From Bacteroidaceae bacterium (lineage in GTDB: Bacteria; Bacteroidota; Bacteroidia; Bacteroidales; Bacteroidaceae), in NCBI GenBank assembly GCA_017940185.1, contig JAGAZE010000038.1:17483-81482 (forward strand): a DNA stretch of 64,000 bases, read 5' to 3'. The notes under the pieces are model-generated. The model was not told the origin of the DNA and ran no database searches. It saw nothing but the letters and a program-made list of their open reading frames with translations. How positions within the stretch are numbered: the stretch's first letter is position 1; each line of letters begins with the position of its first letter. Of the stretch, positions 1-9,426 are shown in pieces. The position numbers and the translations under genes were made by a program.

Positions 1-1842
1 ACCCAGATAGGAGCCACGGCAAACAGAGTGCAGCTTGGCAGCAACCTTGCCAATCAAGAGGAAGTGTTCATGGGATGCACGTCGATAACCTACCTTTCCT
101 ATCACTTCGCTTCCACCGATATCGGGGTGCGTTGGTTCAAGAACTGTACCAGTCTCGTCACGATAAACCTTGCCAATGCGCGCAACATCGGCGAGAGTGC
201 TTTCGAAGGATGTACTGCCATCACAACGCTCAACCTTCTGACCTATGCATCGACGACAGTAACCCTCACCTTCGGCAAGAATGCCTTCAAAGGCTGCACA
301 GGCATGACAGCCGCACAGCTTTGCCAAGATAAACGACCTTTGACAGCCATTCCAGTAGGAATGTTCTCGGGATGCACGAAGCTACAATACATGATGAACT
401 ATGCCTACAACGGTACCAACTATACCGCCACCGGCACGCTGCCAGGCATCACATCGATAGGCGACAGCGCATTCTACAACTGCCAGAGCTTCCGTCGCAC
501 AGTGATATCCCAATCGGAAGAACCCGAAAATCTGCTCGACCTGCCAGAGGTGACAACGATAGGTGCCTACGCTTTCTACGGATGCTACCAGGTCACAAGA
601 GTAAATCTGCCCGTAGCCACCACACTCGGCAACTTTGCCTTCAAGTGCAACTTCTCAAATGTGCTGTCGGGCATCAAAACCGTTTCGGGCGGGACGCAGC
701 TCACATCATTAGGTCAGTACACCTTCGACAATTGCCAGAACCTGAAGACAATAGGCGACACCGAAGGGCTCGTATACCTGCCCAAGGTGACGACACTCTC
801 CTATGGCGTATTCCGCAACTGTAAGGCCATCGAAGCCATCAAGATGAACCAGGAAGGCAACTACTACAGCAACTACTACAGTCAGGCCTTGTACGGATGC
901 TCCAGTCTGACGAAGGTGACGACGAAATATGTGCGCAAAATATTGGCAAGCGCATTTGAGGGATGCGAACTCTTGGTTGGCGTAGCCAATACCGACGATC
1001 CAACATACGTTGACCTCACCTATTGTGAAGAAGTAAATGAAAATGCTTTCAAGAATTGTGCGCAGCTCAGCTTGTTCACTCTCCCGAATACCGCACCCTC
1101 CCTCGGCGATGACGCTTTTGCCAATGTGAAGGAGACAGCCATCTTCAGATACAACTACAGTGATAGCTATAAGAAAGCCGGCACCTATGCAGGCGATGCC
1201 AATTGGAAACAAATCTTTGACGGCACCAGAAGCGCTTACGACCTTGAGGTGGCTGTCAACAAGACCAATCTATACGGCACCGTGTCGTGCGCCTATCCGC
1301 TTCACTTTAAGTATACCTCTGCTGCCAACCTTTATAAGGTGAGCACCACTACCGACGCATCGGCAACGCTGGAACCCGTAAGCTCACGTAAGTTGCCCGC
1401 CAACACTGGCGCCGTGCTCGAGATGGGAGCAAATGGTGAGAGCAGCACCTATTCCTACACGCTGGTGAAAGTGCTCTTCGACAACACTGAGAGTGCCGAC
1501 GATTTTGCAGGCAATCTGCTCGTGGCCAATGTGGACGAGAATACCAACTTCGTCGGCAACGAAGGCAACACCTGGAACCTGATAATGAACGATGGCAAGT
1601 TTGTGAAAGCCAACAGCGGCACCCTGGCAGCCGGTCTGGCCTATCTGCCACACACCTTCACCAATGGCAGCGAAGGAAAGGAACTCAGCATAGCCATAGG
1701 CGGAGCAACGGGCATCAATACGCTCAACAACAATGCCAACACCCATGCAACATGGTACACCCTCAATGGCGTGAAGCTCAACGGCACACCTACTCAGAAG
1801 GGTGTGTATATAAACAATGGTAAAAAGGTTGTGATTAAGTGA
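1..1842 (+). CDS. BspA-like leucine-rich-repeat surface protein, 5' partial
   Basis: The frame is open from base 1, so the real start and any signal peptide lie upstream. About the first 390 residues carry repeated LRR_5-type units (patterns such as IGESAFEGCT, IGDSAFYNC, LGDDAFANV). A beta-rich region of about 150 residues follows. The last 40 residues (YTLNGVKL, then KGVYINNGKKVVIK) resemble the end of a T9SS type A sorting domain, which in this group directs proteins through the outer membrane. The probable role is a surface adhesin; the ligand cannot be read. The gene is followed by a small ORF (1972-2175). A 17-base stretch including the stop codon (1826-1842) recurs at 1903-1919. Family assignment is firm; adhesion is family knowledge. 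Confidence 0.85.
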   Translation, partial: TQIGATANRVQLGSNLANQEEVFMGCTSITYLSYHFASTDIGVRWFKNCTSLVTINLANARNIGESAFEGCTAITTLNLLTYASTTVTLTFGKNAFKGCTGMTAAQLCQDKRPLTAIPVGMFSGCTKLQYMMNYAYNGTNYTATGTLPGITSIGDSAFYNCQSFRRTVISQSEEPENLLDLPEVTTIGAYAFYGCYQVTRVNLPVATTLGNFAFKCNFSNVLSGIKTVSGGTQLTSLGQYTFDNCQNLKTIGDTEGLVYLPKVTTLSYGVFRNCKAIEAIKMNQEGNYYSNYYSQALYGCSSLTKVTTKYVRKILASAFEGCELLVGVANTDDPTYVDLTYCEEVNENAFKNCAQLSLFTLPNTAPSLGDDAFANVKETAIFRYNYSDSYKKAGTYAGDANWKQIFDGTRSAYDLEVAVNKTNLYGTVSCAYPLHFKYTSAANLYKVSTTTDASATLEPVSSRKLPANTGAVLEMGANGESSTYSYTLVKVLFDNTESADDFAGNLLVANVDENTNFVGNEGNTWNLIMNDGKFVKANSGTLAAGLAYLPHTFTNGSEGKELSIAIGGATGINTLNNNANTHATWYTLNGVKLNGTPTQKGVYINNGKKVVIK

Positions 1843-1971
1843 GCAGAACACCAAATCACAATTTGAGTGTTTTCGAGCGTGAACAAACTCGAGCTAAGTT
1901 CCAGGTTGTGATTAAGTGAAAGAAACCGAGTGAAATCTCCCAATCGCCAACATATAAAAACAACGCAATAC

Positions 1972-2175
1972 ATGAAAGACAGCAAAAAAAAGAAGTACAT
2001 CTTGCCATTCCTGAAGGTTCTGGCATTGAAGGCAGAGAGTGCTTTTGCATTGTCGATGCCCATTGACCCTGACGATCCACCAGTAGACCCTGGCACGGCA
2101 GAAATACCCGATGCACCACAATGGAACAAAGAGCATGACCTGTGGGAGGAAGACGAAGTGGAAGACAACGAATAA
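1972..2175 (+). CDS. Small basic/acidic hypothetical protein next to an LRR gene
   Basis: This 67-residue ORF starts at ATG 1972; a GTG at 1930 is in frame but the ATG fits better. The N-terminus is lysine-rich (KDSKKKKYILPF), the centre hydrophobic (LALKAESAFALSM), and the tail Pro/Asp/Glu-rich (DPDDPPVDPG to EEDEVEDNE). It resembles the short Bacteroidales peptides with a basic start, an 'L-A-S/LSM' centre and an acidic or glycine-rich end. It lies 129 bp after an LRR gene; the ORF at 34674 is similarly placed beside another LRR gene. A strong hairpin follows at 2193-2233. No function is recognised. It could still be a chance ORF, though composition and context argue for a real gene. Confidence 0.55.
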   Translation: MKDSKKKKYILPFLKVLALKAESAFALSMPIDPDDPPVDPGTAEIPDAPQWNKEHDLWEEDEVEDNE

Positions 2176-2192
2176 TCTCATAGCACATTACA

Positions 2193-2233
2193 ATGCAGAA
2201 GGTTGAGCATCGCGGGTGCTCAACCTTCTGCAT
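2193..2233 (+). terminator. Long perfect hairpin after the LRR/small-ORF pair
   Basis: A 17-bp perfect stem (2193-2209 with 2217-2233) with a 7-base loop lies 17 bp after the small ORF and faces the 3' end of the minus-strand lpxA-like gene. No clear T-run follows, so it may be a factor-dependent or bidirectional transcription end. Bases 2234-2368 hold nothing else I can define. Confidence 0.55.
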
Positions 2234-2368
2234 GTCTGGTCGTGTGTGCAGGGCTTGTATGCCACTTAGTACCGCTTTTCGCTACTTGCCGGTTGCGCAG
2301 GTAGTGCTGCCGTCAGTTGCAGTGTCCTCGCGCGCGCGTATACAATAAGTGGTGTAGGGTGGGGTAGA

Positions 2369-3148
2369 TTATAGTTTGCCCACGAGTCCTTTCTGCGATG
2401 CCTGCACAAAGGCTACGATGTGTTGTATCTCCTCACTGTCGGGCACCTGCTCGCGCACCTGCATGATGGCATCGAAGAGCGATGTGCCTCCGTTGTAGAT
2501 AAGTCGGTAGGCGTTGGCGATGTGTTTGAGCACGTTATCGGCAATGCCTTGCTGTTGGCCGATAATCCTGTTGACTCCTCCGTAGGTGGCATCAGGACTG
2601 ATCACCACATAGGGAGGCACGTCTTTGGAGAAGGTGGTGCCAGCCTGTATGAACGATGCTGTGCCGACGCGTGTGGCTGCATTCTCTATCACCGAAGAGG
2701 AGAAGATGGCGCGGTCTTCTATCTCGCAGTCGCCGGCAATCTTGGTGCCATAGCCGAATACGCAGTCGTTGCCCACGTGGGTGTCGTGGGAGATGTGTGC
2801 GCCTTCCATCAGCACATTGTTGTTGCCCAGCGAGGTGCGTCCGCCAGTGTGCGTGGCGCGGTTGATCACCACGTTTTCGCGGATGATGTTGTTGTTGCCC
2901 AGCACGCATTCCGACTTCTCACCACGGAAGTTGAAGTCCTGTGGCAGTGCTGCCACCACCGCCCCTTGGTGTATCTTGTTGTTGTTGCCTATGCGGCTGC
3001 CATTGAGTATGCTCACAAAGGGAAAGATGATACAGTTGTCGCCGATGACGACGTCGCCTTCGATGTAAGCGAAGGGGAATATCTTGCAGTTGTTGCCTAT
3101 TTTTGCGCGAGGGTCAATCTCTGAGCGCGGGCTGATGTCGTTTGCCAT
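2369..3148 (-). CDS. lpxA: UDP-N-acetylglucosamine O-acyltransferase family protein (LpxA-like)
   Basis: A 259-residue hexapeptide-repeat protein, close to the usual LpxA length (about 255-262). It would transfer a hydroxyacyl chain from ACP to UDP-GlcNAc in the first cytoplasmic step of lipid A synthesis. Visible marks are left-handed helix repeats from residue 1 to about 190, IHQGAVVAALPQDF near 60, and AHISHD (His118, His121) matching the catalytic His region. A helical C-terminus contains NAYRLIY. The HQ(F/Y) segment typical after the catalytic loop is replaced here by VIENAATRVG. The gene stands alone beside an efflux operon, not in an lpxD-lpxC/fabZ-lpxA cluster, so it may be a second LpxA paralogue. 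Family is certain, exact substrate less so. Confidence 0.82.
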   Translation of the reverse strand: MANDISPRSEIDPRAKIGNNCKIFPFAYIEGDVVIGDNCIIFPFVSILNGSRIGNNNKIHQGAVVAALPQDFNFRGEKSECVLGNNNIIRENVVINRATHTGGRTSLGNNNVLMEGAHISHDTHVGNDCVFGYGTKIAGDCEIEDRAIFSSSVIENAATRVGTASFIQAGTTFSKDVPPYVVISPDATYGGVNRIIGQQQGIADNVLKHIANAYRLIYNGGTSLFDAIMQVREQVPDSEEIQHIVAFVQASQKGLVGKL

Positions 3149-3262
3149 AGTCTTTGTAGGGTGTGCTGATAGTGGATGTGAGTATTTTCAGTCGGAGTGA
3201 CGGTTGAATGGTAGTGGCGGCGTGTCGGAGGATGGATGTTTCGCCATTGTCGGATTGTCGCG

Positions 3263-4651
3263 TCATTGTGCGCCACCGCCCAAAGCCTGATAGAGGTTGA
3301 CCACGGCTTGCATCTTGTAGAAGTCGTCGGCCACTTTCGACAGTTGCACGTTGAGCAGGCTCTGTTGTGCGGTGATTACTTCCAGATAGCTGCTGCCAGA
3401 ACTGCGGAAGAGCAGCTTGGTGTGCTCCACGTTTTTCTGCAGCGTTTCTATCTGTTGTGTTTCAAGTCGGCTTTTCTTGTCGCTGCTGCTGTAGAGCACG
3501 AGTGCGTTCGACACTTCGCTGCCTGCCTTCAGTATGGCATTCTGCCAATTGTTGTAGGCCTGCTGGTATTGTGCTTCGGCTACGCGCAGACCCATGGTGA
3601 GTTGTCCCTTCATGAAGATGGGTTGCACCAGTGAGCCTACTGCCGAGAGCAGCCATTTGCCTGGGTTGACCACGGCACCGCCAGCGCTATTGGTGAATAT
3701 GCCCGACGGCGAGATGTTGAGGCTGGGATAGAAGCGTGAGCGTGCTGTCTGTATGTCGTGGAAGCAGCTGGCAAGTTGCATCTCGGCAGCATGCACGTCG
3801 GCTCGGTTGGCAAGCAGCTGTATGCCGATGCCTGCTGAGTAGGCTGCGGGCAGCTGCTGGTCTTCAAGTCGTCCGCGTGGTATGGCTTGTGCCGGCTGGC
3901 CGATAAGCAGCGAGAGGGCGTTTTCCACTTCGCGTATCTGTCGCTCCATGTCTACCGACTGCGCCTGCACGCTGTAGTAGTTGGCTTCTGCGCTCTGCAC
4001 GCTGGTGCTGCGGGCACGTCCCAAGTCCATCTGCGCCTTCATCATCTCCCATGTGTCGTGGGTGAGGCTTGTCATCGACGTGAGCAACTCGCGCTGCTGG
4101 TCGAGCATGAGCAGGGTGTAGTACATGTTGGCGATGTTGCTGATGATGTTGCACTTCACCACCGTCTGGTAGTCCTTTGTGGCGAGCAGTGCCATCTGTG
4201 TGGAACGTTTCTGCGAGAGCAGGTTGCCGAAGAGGTCTACATTCCAGCTGGCACTGATGGGCAGTTGGTAGGTCTTGGTGGCTTTGCCTCCGTCCCACGA
4301 GGCGATGGTGCCCTGCGGCGAGAAGGTGAACTGCGGCAGGAATGCCAACTGCGCCGCCTTCAGCTGTGCCTCCACAATCTGCACGTTGAGGGCAGCGTTG
4401 AGCAGGTCGGTGTTGTGTGTGAGTGCCGTGTCGATGAGTGCTTGCAGCTGCGGGTCGGTAAACACGTGTCGCCAGGGCAGCTTGCCGAAGCTCATGGTGT
4501 CGGTCGACAGTAGGGTGTCGTACATCGACAGCGGGTCGCGTATCAGTCCGTCGGTGTTCACGTCGGGGCGCTCGTAGGGGGCGTAGAGGCTTTTGCAACC
4601 TGTGAGCGTCAGCACAACAAGGACGAAGAGGGTGAATATGGGTTTCTTCAT
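3263..4651 (-). CDS. RND efflux outer membrane factor, TolC/NodT-type lipoprotein
   Basis: A 462-residue protein with a lipoprotein signal (VVLTLTGCKS, Cys at about 19), followed by two OEP repeats rich in coiled-coil heptads (LNAALNVQIVEAQLKAAQ and a second helical half near residues 300-430). It forms the outer membrane channel of a tripartite pump. It begins 3 bp after the stop of the RND transporter gene, so translation is probably coupled. It is the last gene of the three-gene minus-strand operon. Confidence 0.95.
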   Translation of the reverse strand: MKKPIFTLFVLVVLTLTGCKSLYAPYERPDVNTDGLIRDPLSMYDTLLSTDTMSFGKLPWRHVFTDPQLQALIDTALTHNTDLLNAALNVQIVEAQLKAAQLAFLPQFTFSPQGTIASWDGGKATKTYQLPISASWNVDLFGNLLSQKRSTQMALLATKDYQTVVKCNIISNIANMYYTLLMLDQQRELLTSMTSLTHDTWEMMKAQMDLGRARSTSVQSAEANYYSVQAQSVDMERQIREVENALSLLIGQPAQAIPRGRLEDQQLPAAYSAGIGIQLLANRADVHAAEMQLASCFHDIQTARSRFYPSLNISPSGIFTNSAGGAVVNPGKWLLSAVGSLVQPIFMKGQLTMGLRVAEAQYQQAYNNWQNAILKAGSEVSNALVLYSSSDKKSRLETQQIETLQKNVEHTKLLFRSSGSSYLEVITAQQSLLNVQLSKVADDFYKMQAVVNLYQALGGGAQ

Positions 4652-4654
4652 GGC

Positions 4655-7600
4655 TTATTCTTCTACTTTATATTCTTCTATGGAGTGAGCATATTGGTCG
4701 AGTTCGGCAGCGAGTTCTTCGTTGTCTTCCTTCTCAAAGCGCATGGGCTTGTAGCGCTCTTGCAGGCTTTGGAAAATGACGAAGAGCGCAGGAACGAAGA
4801 ATATCTGGCACAGCGTGCCCACGAGCATGCCTCCTATGGCTGCGTAGCCGAGGGTGTTGTTGCCGTTGGCACCTACGCCGAAGGGCCACAGCATGGGCAG
4901 CAGACCGATAATCATGGCGAGCGATGTCATGAGGATGGGGCGCAGACGTGCTGCGGCGCCGTTGATGGCTGCCCAAGTGATAGACATACCCGTCTCGCGG
5001 CGCTCTACGGCATACTGCACAATAAGGATGGCGTTCTTGGCCAGCAGACCGATGAGCATGATGAGCGATATCTGCATGTAGATGTCGTTGTTGTGTCCGG
5101 AGAACTTTGTGGCCAAGAAGGCGCCTGCCAATCCGAAAGGTACTGAGAGCACTACGGCCAGCGGCAGCAGGTAGCTCTCATACTGTGCAGAGAGGATGAG
5201 GTAGATGAAGATGAAGCACAGTATGAAGATCATGGCCGTTGAGCTGCTCGACTCGCGCTCGCTACGCGTCAGTCCAGAGTATTCGTAAGTATAGCCTTGC
5301 GGTAGGTTTTCGGCTGCCACCTCTTCCACCGCCTGGATGGCTTCACCGGTGGAGTAGCCTTCAGCGATGTTCACCGTCACATTGATGGAGGTGAAGAGGT
5401 TGAAGCGGTTGATGGTGGCAGGTCCGTAGGTACGCCGTACGGAGCAGAACTCGTTGACGGGTGCCATGCCGTTGGGTGTGCGCAGGAAGATGCTGTTCAT
5501 GCCTTCGAGGTTTTTGCGGCTTTCCACATCGCCCTGTATCATCACGCGGTAGAGTTTGCCGTAGGCGTTGAAGTTGGAGGCATAGAGTCCGCCGTAGTAA
5601 CCTTGCAGGGTGGAGAGCACGAGGGCGGGCGAAATGCCGGCTTGCTTACACTTTGCCACATTGACGTCTACCATATACTGCGGGTAGTTGGGGTTGTAGG
5701 AAGTCATGGCCATTTGTATCTCCGGTCGCTTGTTGAGTTCGGCCAAATAGCCTTGCGTCACTTCGAAGAAGTGGTTGAGCGAACCGCCGGTGCGGTCTTG
5801 CATGACGAGCGACACACCGTTGCTGAGTGAGAATCCTGATACCATAGGCGGAGCGAAGGCCAAGATCTGTGCATCTTTTATCTCTGCCGTCTGCTTGTAT
5901 ATCATGCCCAGCACTGCCATGGCGCCTTCAGTGAGTCCGCGCTCTTCGAAGGGTTTGAGCTTAATGATGAAGGTGGCCTGGTCGGAGCCCGCTCCCGCGA
6001 TGAAGTTGTAGCCCAGCAGTTGCTCGCGGCTTTGTATGGCGGGGTTGCTTGCCAACATGGCATCGACGCGGTCGACTACCTCTTGTGTGCGTGCCTGGCT
6101 GGTGGCTGGTGGCATGGAGATGGTGCAGAACAATGCGCCGGTGTCTTCGTCGGGCACCAGACCCGTCTTCGTGGCCTTCATGGCCCATGCCAGTGCGCCG
6201 ATGCCTATCACCACAAAGAGTCCGATGAGCATCGGACGCCTCACCAGTCGCTCCACGCGTCGGCGGTATTTGCCTTGTATCTTCTCGTAGGCAGTGTTGA
6301 AGGATGCGTGGAAGCGGTCGATGCGCGACATCTTGCGCTCCTTGCCCTCTTCGTCCTTAGGCTTGAGGAAGATGGCACACAATGCCGGCGACAGGGTGAG
6401 GGCGTTGAGGGCGGAGATGAAGATGGCGATGGCCATGGTGAGACCAAACTCACGGTAGAAGGTGCCGGTGATGCCTCCCATGAACGAAACAGGGATGAAC
6501 ACCGATGCCATCACCAGTGTTACGGAGATGATGGCGCTTGTTATCTCGCTCATGGCGTCGATGCTCGCCTGCATGGCACTCTTGTAGCCCAGGTCGAGCT
6601 TGGCGTGGACGGCCTCCACCACGATGATGGCATCATCGACCACGATGGCGATGGCCAAGAGCAACGCCGAGAGGGTGAGCAGGTTGATGGAGAAACCAAA
6701 GAGGTTGAGAAAGAAGAACGTACCGATGAGCGATACTGGCACCGCTATCATGGGGATGAGCGTGGAGCGGAAGTCTTGCAAGAAGATGTACACCACGAGG
6801 AACACCAGCAAAAGGGTGATGATGAGTGTCTTCACCACTTCGTGGATAGAGGCGTAGAGGTATTCGGTGACGTCGAAGTTGAGCTTATACTCCATTCCAG
6901 GCGGGAAGTTCTTGGATTGCTCTTCCAGTGTCTTTCTCACGTCTTCGGCTATCTGTGTGGCGTTGGATCCTGCCGTCTGCTGCACCATACCCATCACTGA
7001 GGGGTGTCCGTTGTCGCGCATCGACACGCTGTACATCAGTCCGCCAAGTTCTATCTTCGCCACGTCCTTCAGTTTCAGCGTCTGACCAGTCTGGTCTGAG
7101 CTGATGATGATGTTGCCAAACTCCTCTGCCGTCTTCAGTCGGCCAGTGTAGCGCATGGAGTATTCGTATGCCATGTTGCTCTGTTCTCCGAAGGAACCAG
7201 GTGCAGCTTCCACATTCTGCTCTGCCAGGGCGGCAGAGATGTCGGAAGGCATGAGGTTGTATTGCTTCATCACATCGGGCTTGAGCCATATGCGCATGGC
7301 ATAGGTCTTCATACCCGGACTCATCACGTCGCCCACGCCCCTGATACGTTTCAGTGCGGGCACGATGTTGATGTTGGCGTAGTTGGTGAGGAATTCGTCG
7401 TCGAAGCGCCCGTCTTCTGAGGTGAGTGCATACATAATCACCTGCGATGTCTGTCGCTTTGTTACTGTCACGCCCACACGTGTCACCTCGGCGGGGAGCA
7501 GTCCTTGCGCTTGCGACACACGGTTTTGCACGTTGACGGCGCACATGTCGGCGTTGATGCCTTGGCGGAAGGTGATGGTAATGCTGGCCGAGCCTGAGTT

Positions 7601-7852
7601 GTCGGCCGACGAGGTCATGTAGTCCATGCCTTCCACACCATTGATGCTTTCTTCGAGCGGAGCCAGCACAGAGTTCATCACGGTCTCGGCGTCGGCACCC
7701 TGATAGGTGGTGCGTACAGATATGGTAGGCGGCGCAATGTCGGGATATTGCTCAATGGGGAGTGAGAATAGTCCGATGATACCCAGTATCACTATCACAA
7801 CGGAGATGACTGTGGAGAGCACCGGGCGCTGTATGAAGTTGGTTACGTTCAT
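4655..7852 (-). CDS. RND multidrug efflux transporter, HAE1 family (AcrB-like)
   Basis: A 1065-residue inner-membrane proton antiporter, typical of the family (about 1030-1060). TM1 starts at residue 10, followed by a porter domain, the proton-relay pair in IVVDDAIIVVEAV near residue 400, a central long TM cluster, a second porter domain, and a terminal TM bundle with GLLAKNAILIVQYA. It exports drugs, bile salts or other amphiphiles with the adaptor (7985) and channel (3263) encoded on either side. The C-terminus is charged. A 132-bp gap separates it from the adaptor gene. Confidence 0.97.
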   Translation of the reverse strand: MNVTNFIQRPVLSTVISVVIVILGIIGLFSLPIEQYPDIAPPTISVRTTYQGADAETVMNSVLAPLEESINGVEGMDYMTSSADNSGSASITITFRQGINADMCAVNVQNRVSQAQGLLPAEVTRVGVTVTKRQTSQVIMYALTSEDGRFDDEFLTNYANINIVPALKRIRGVGDVMSPGMKTYAMRIWLKPDVMKQYNLMPSDISAALAEQNVEAAPGSFGEQSNMAYEYSMRYTGRLKTAEEFGNIIISSDQTGQTLKLKDVAKIELGGLMYSVSMRDNGHPSVMGMVQQTAGSNATQIAEDVRKTLEEQSKNFPPGMEYKLNFDVTEYLYASIHEVVKTLIITLLLVFLVVYIFLQDFRSTLIPMIAVPVSLIGTFFFLNLFGFSINLLTLSALLLAIAIVVDDAIIVVEAVHAKLDLGYKSAMQASIDAMSEITSAIISVTLVMASVFIPVSFMGGITGTFYREFGLTMAIAIFISALNALTLSPALCAIFLKPKDEEGKERKMSRIDRFHASFNTAYEKIQGKYRRRVERLVRRPMLIGLFVVIGIGALAWAMKATKTGLVPDEDTGALFCTISMPPATSQARTQEVVDRVDAMLASNPAIQSREQLLGYNFIAGAGSDQATFIIKLKPFEERGLTEGAMAVLGMIYKQTAEIKDAQILAFAPPMVSGFSLSNGVSLVMQDRTGGSLNHFFEVTQGYLAELNKRPEIQMAMTSYNPNYPQYMVDVNVAKCKQAGISPALVLSTLQGYYGGLYASNFNAYGKLYRVMIQGDVESRKNLEGMNSIFLRTPNGMAPVNEFCSVRRTYGPATINRFNLFTSINVTVNIAEGYSTGEAIQAVEEVAAENLPQGYTYEYSGLTRSERESSSSTAMIFILCFIFIYLILSAQYESYLLPLAVVLSVPFGLAGAFLATKFSGHNNDIYMQISLIMLIGLLAKNAILIVQYAVERRETGMSITWAAINGAAARLRPILMTSLAMIIGLLPMLWPFGVGANGNNTLGYAAIGGMLVGTLCQIFFVPALFVIFQSLQERYKPMRFEKEDNEELAAELDQYAHSIEEYKVEE

Positions 7853-7984
7853 TTGGGTGGTATTAAAGTTCGGGAACGGGGTGTGGGATAGTTCGGCGAT
7901 GGGGAAGAGGGTAGAGTGGCTGCAATGGTGAGATAGCGTCGCAACGCCCCACTCTCTTTGCCGCTCTTTACTTTTACCTCTTCA

Positions 7985-9217
7985 TTATTTGAAGATTTCT
8001 TTTAGCTTCTTTGCGTTGTCTTGGTTTTTGCCAAGCTGTTCGGCTTCGTCCATCTTCTTCTTATATTGTTCGGGTGTGATGGGCTTTATCTCCATGCCGT
8101 CTTGCAGCTTGGTGATGCCGTTGGTCACATATCTGTCGCCCATGCGCAGTCCGGAGGTGATGACAAAGTTCTTGCCGTCATCGTGCGGCTGCACCGTCAC
8201 TTCTGTGTACTTCACCTTGTTGTCTTTGCCCACCACATACATGAAGTGCTTGTCTTGCACTTCTGTGACGCACTGCTGCGGCACGATAATGGCATTGGTG
8301 CTCACGCGCGGGATGATGATGGTGCCCGTGGAGCCGCTCTTCAACAGGTGTTGCGGGTTTTGGAAGTGGGCTATCATCTGCACCGTTCCTGTTGCGGCAT
8401 CTACCACACCGCTGGCTTTTGTCACGGTGCCGCTCTGGTTGAAGATGCTGCCGTCGGCCAGGCGCAGCTGCACGGGAGGAATGGCATCAAGGGCATTGTT
8501 CATGCTTCCCGAGGCCTTGGTCATCTCCAGCAGGTCTTTCTCCGTCATGGAGAAGTAGGCATCGATGCCATTGATGTTCGATACGGTGGTAAGCGGTTCA
8601 ACGCTCTGTCCGCTCACCAGTGCGCCCACCTTGAAGGGCAGCTTGCCTACCACACCGTTGGTGGGGCTCTTCACGTAGCAGAAGCTGAGTGTCTCCTGTG
8701 CTGCGGAGACGGAGGCCTGTGCCTGTCCCTGTGAGGCTTGTGCCTGATTGAGCTGTGCTTTGGCACTCTCGTAGTTGTTGCGTGCCGTCTGGAGTTCGTA
8801 GGCGCCGATGACACCTTGGTTGTAGAGCTGCTGACTGTTGTCGTAGGTGAGCTTGGCGGTATTCACCTGTGCGCGGGCCGTGTTGATGGCAGCCTGTGCC
8901 TGTCGCACGCCAGCCTGTGCCTGCCGCACCTGTGCCTGATATGTGCCGTTGTCGATGACGAAGAGCAGTTGCCCGGCACCGACGCTCTGTCCTTCCTGCA
9001 CGCAGATGCGTGTGATGAGTCCGGCAATCTTCGGCCGTATCTCCACGTCTTGCTGTCCCTTGATGGTGGCGGGATAGGTGGACTGCATCTCAGCACTGGA
9101 GGGCTGTACGGTGACTACAGGAAATTCGTTGTCGCCAAACTGCATGTTGCCTCTTCCTCCGCAAGCGGTGAGCAGTGTTGCCAGTGCGGCATAGAATGTG
9201 GTTCTCAATGCTTTCAT
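7985..9217 (-). CDS. RND efflux periplasmic adaptor (membrane fusion) lipoprotein
   Basis: A 410-residue adaptor linking the inner-membrane pump to the outer channel. The start at 9217 is chosen because it begins a lipoprotein signal (LATLLTACGG, Cys19); the longer frame adds only an unlikely leader. Order: biotinyl-lipoyl half motif (VEIRPKIAGLITRI), a long alpha hairpin with repeated QAQAGVRQAQAA/QAQASQGQAQAS segments near residues 95-170, the second lipoyl half (YVKSPTNGVVGK), a beta barrel and a membrane-proximal domain. First gene of the efflux operon, with a promoter-like sequence at 9290-9297. Confidence 0.95.
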   Translation of the reverse strand: MKALRTTFYAALATLLTACGGRGNMQFGDNEFPVVTVQPSSAEMQSTYPATIKGQQDVEIRPKIAGLITRICVQEGQSVGAGQLLFVIDNGTYQAQVRQAQAGVRQAQAAINTARAQVNTAKLTYDNSQQLYNQGVIGAYELQTARNNYESAKAQLNQAQASQGQAQASVSAAQETLSFCYVKSPTNGVVGKLPFKVGALVSGQSVEPLTTVSNINGIDAYFSMTEKDLLEMTKASGSMNNALDAIPPVQLRLADGSIFNQSGTVTKASGVVDAATGTVQMIAHFQNPQHLLKSGSTGTIIIPRVSTNAIIVPQQCVTEVQDKHFMYVVGKDNKVKYTEVTVQPHDDGKNFVITSGLRMGDRYVTNGITKLQDGMEIKPITPEQYKKKMDEAEQLGKNQDNAKKLKEIFK

Positions 9218-9289
9218 TTTTCTATTTCTTTTGTGTGTCGTTTTCTTATCAATGTGCGCTGTTGTTTTGTCGTTCGCGCTTTCAGCGCG

Positions 9290-9297
9290 CAAAGGTA
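9290..9297 (-). promoter_or_regulatory. -7 box of the RND efflux operon
   Basis: TACCTTTG on the minus strand matches the Bacteroidetes TAnnTTTG consensus. No perfect -33 TTTG is visible. It overlaps an inverted repeat (CGCG-CTTTCAG-CGCG, about 9276-9290) that could be an operator. The leader to the start codon is about 65 nt. Confidence 0.6.
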
Positions 9298-9426
9298 GTG
9301 ATAATTAGAAGAAAACGACAGAAAACCCGCTGCTTTTAATATATATTAAGAAAAACGCCTGTGCCGCCCCGCGCAAAACCTGCTGAAGCGCTGCGGTTGG
9401 ATAGTGAGATAACTGTAGTTTTACAG

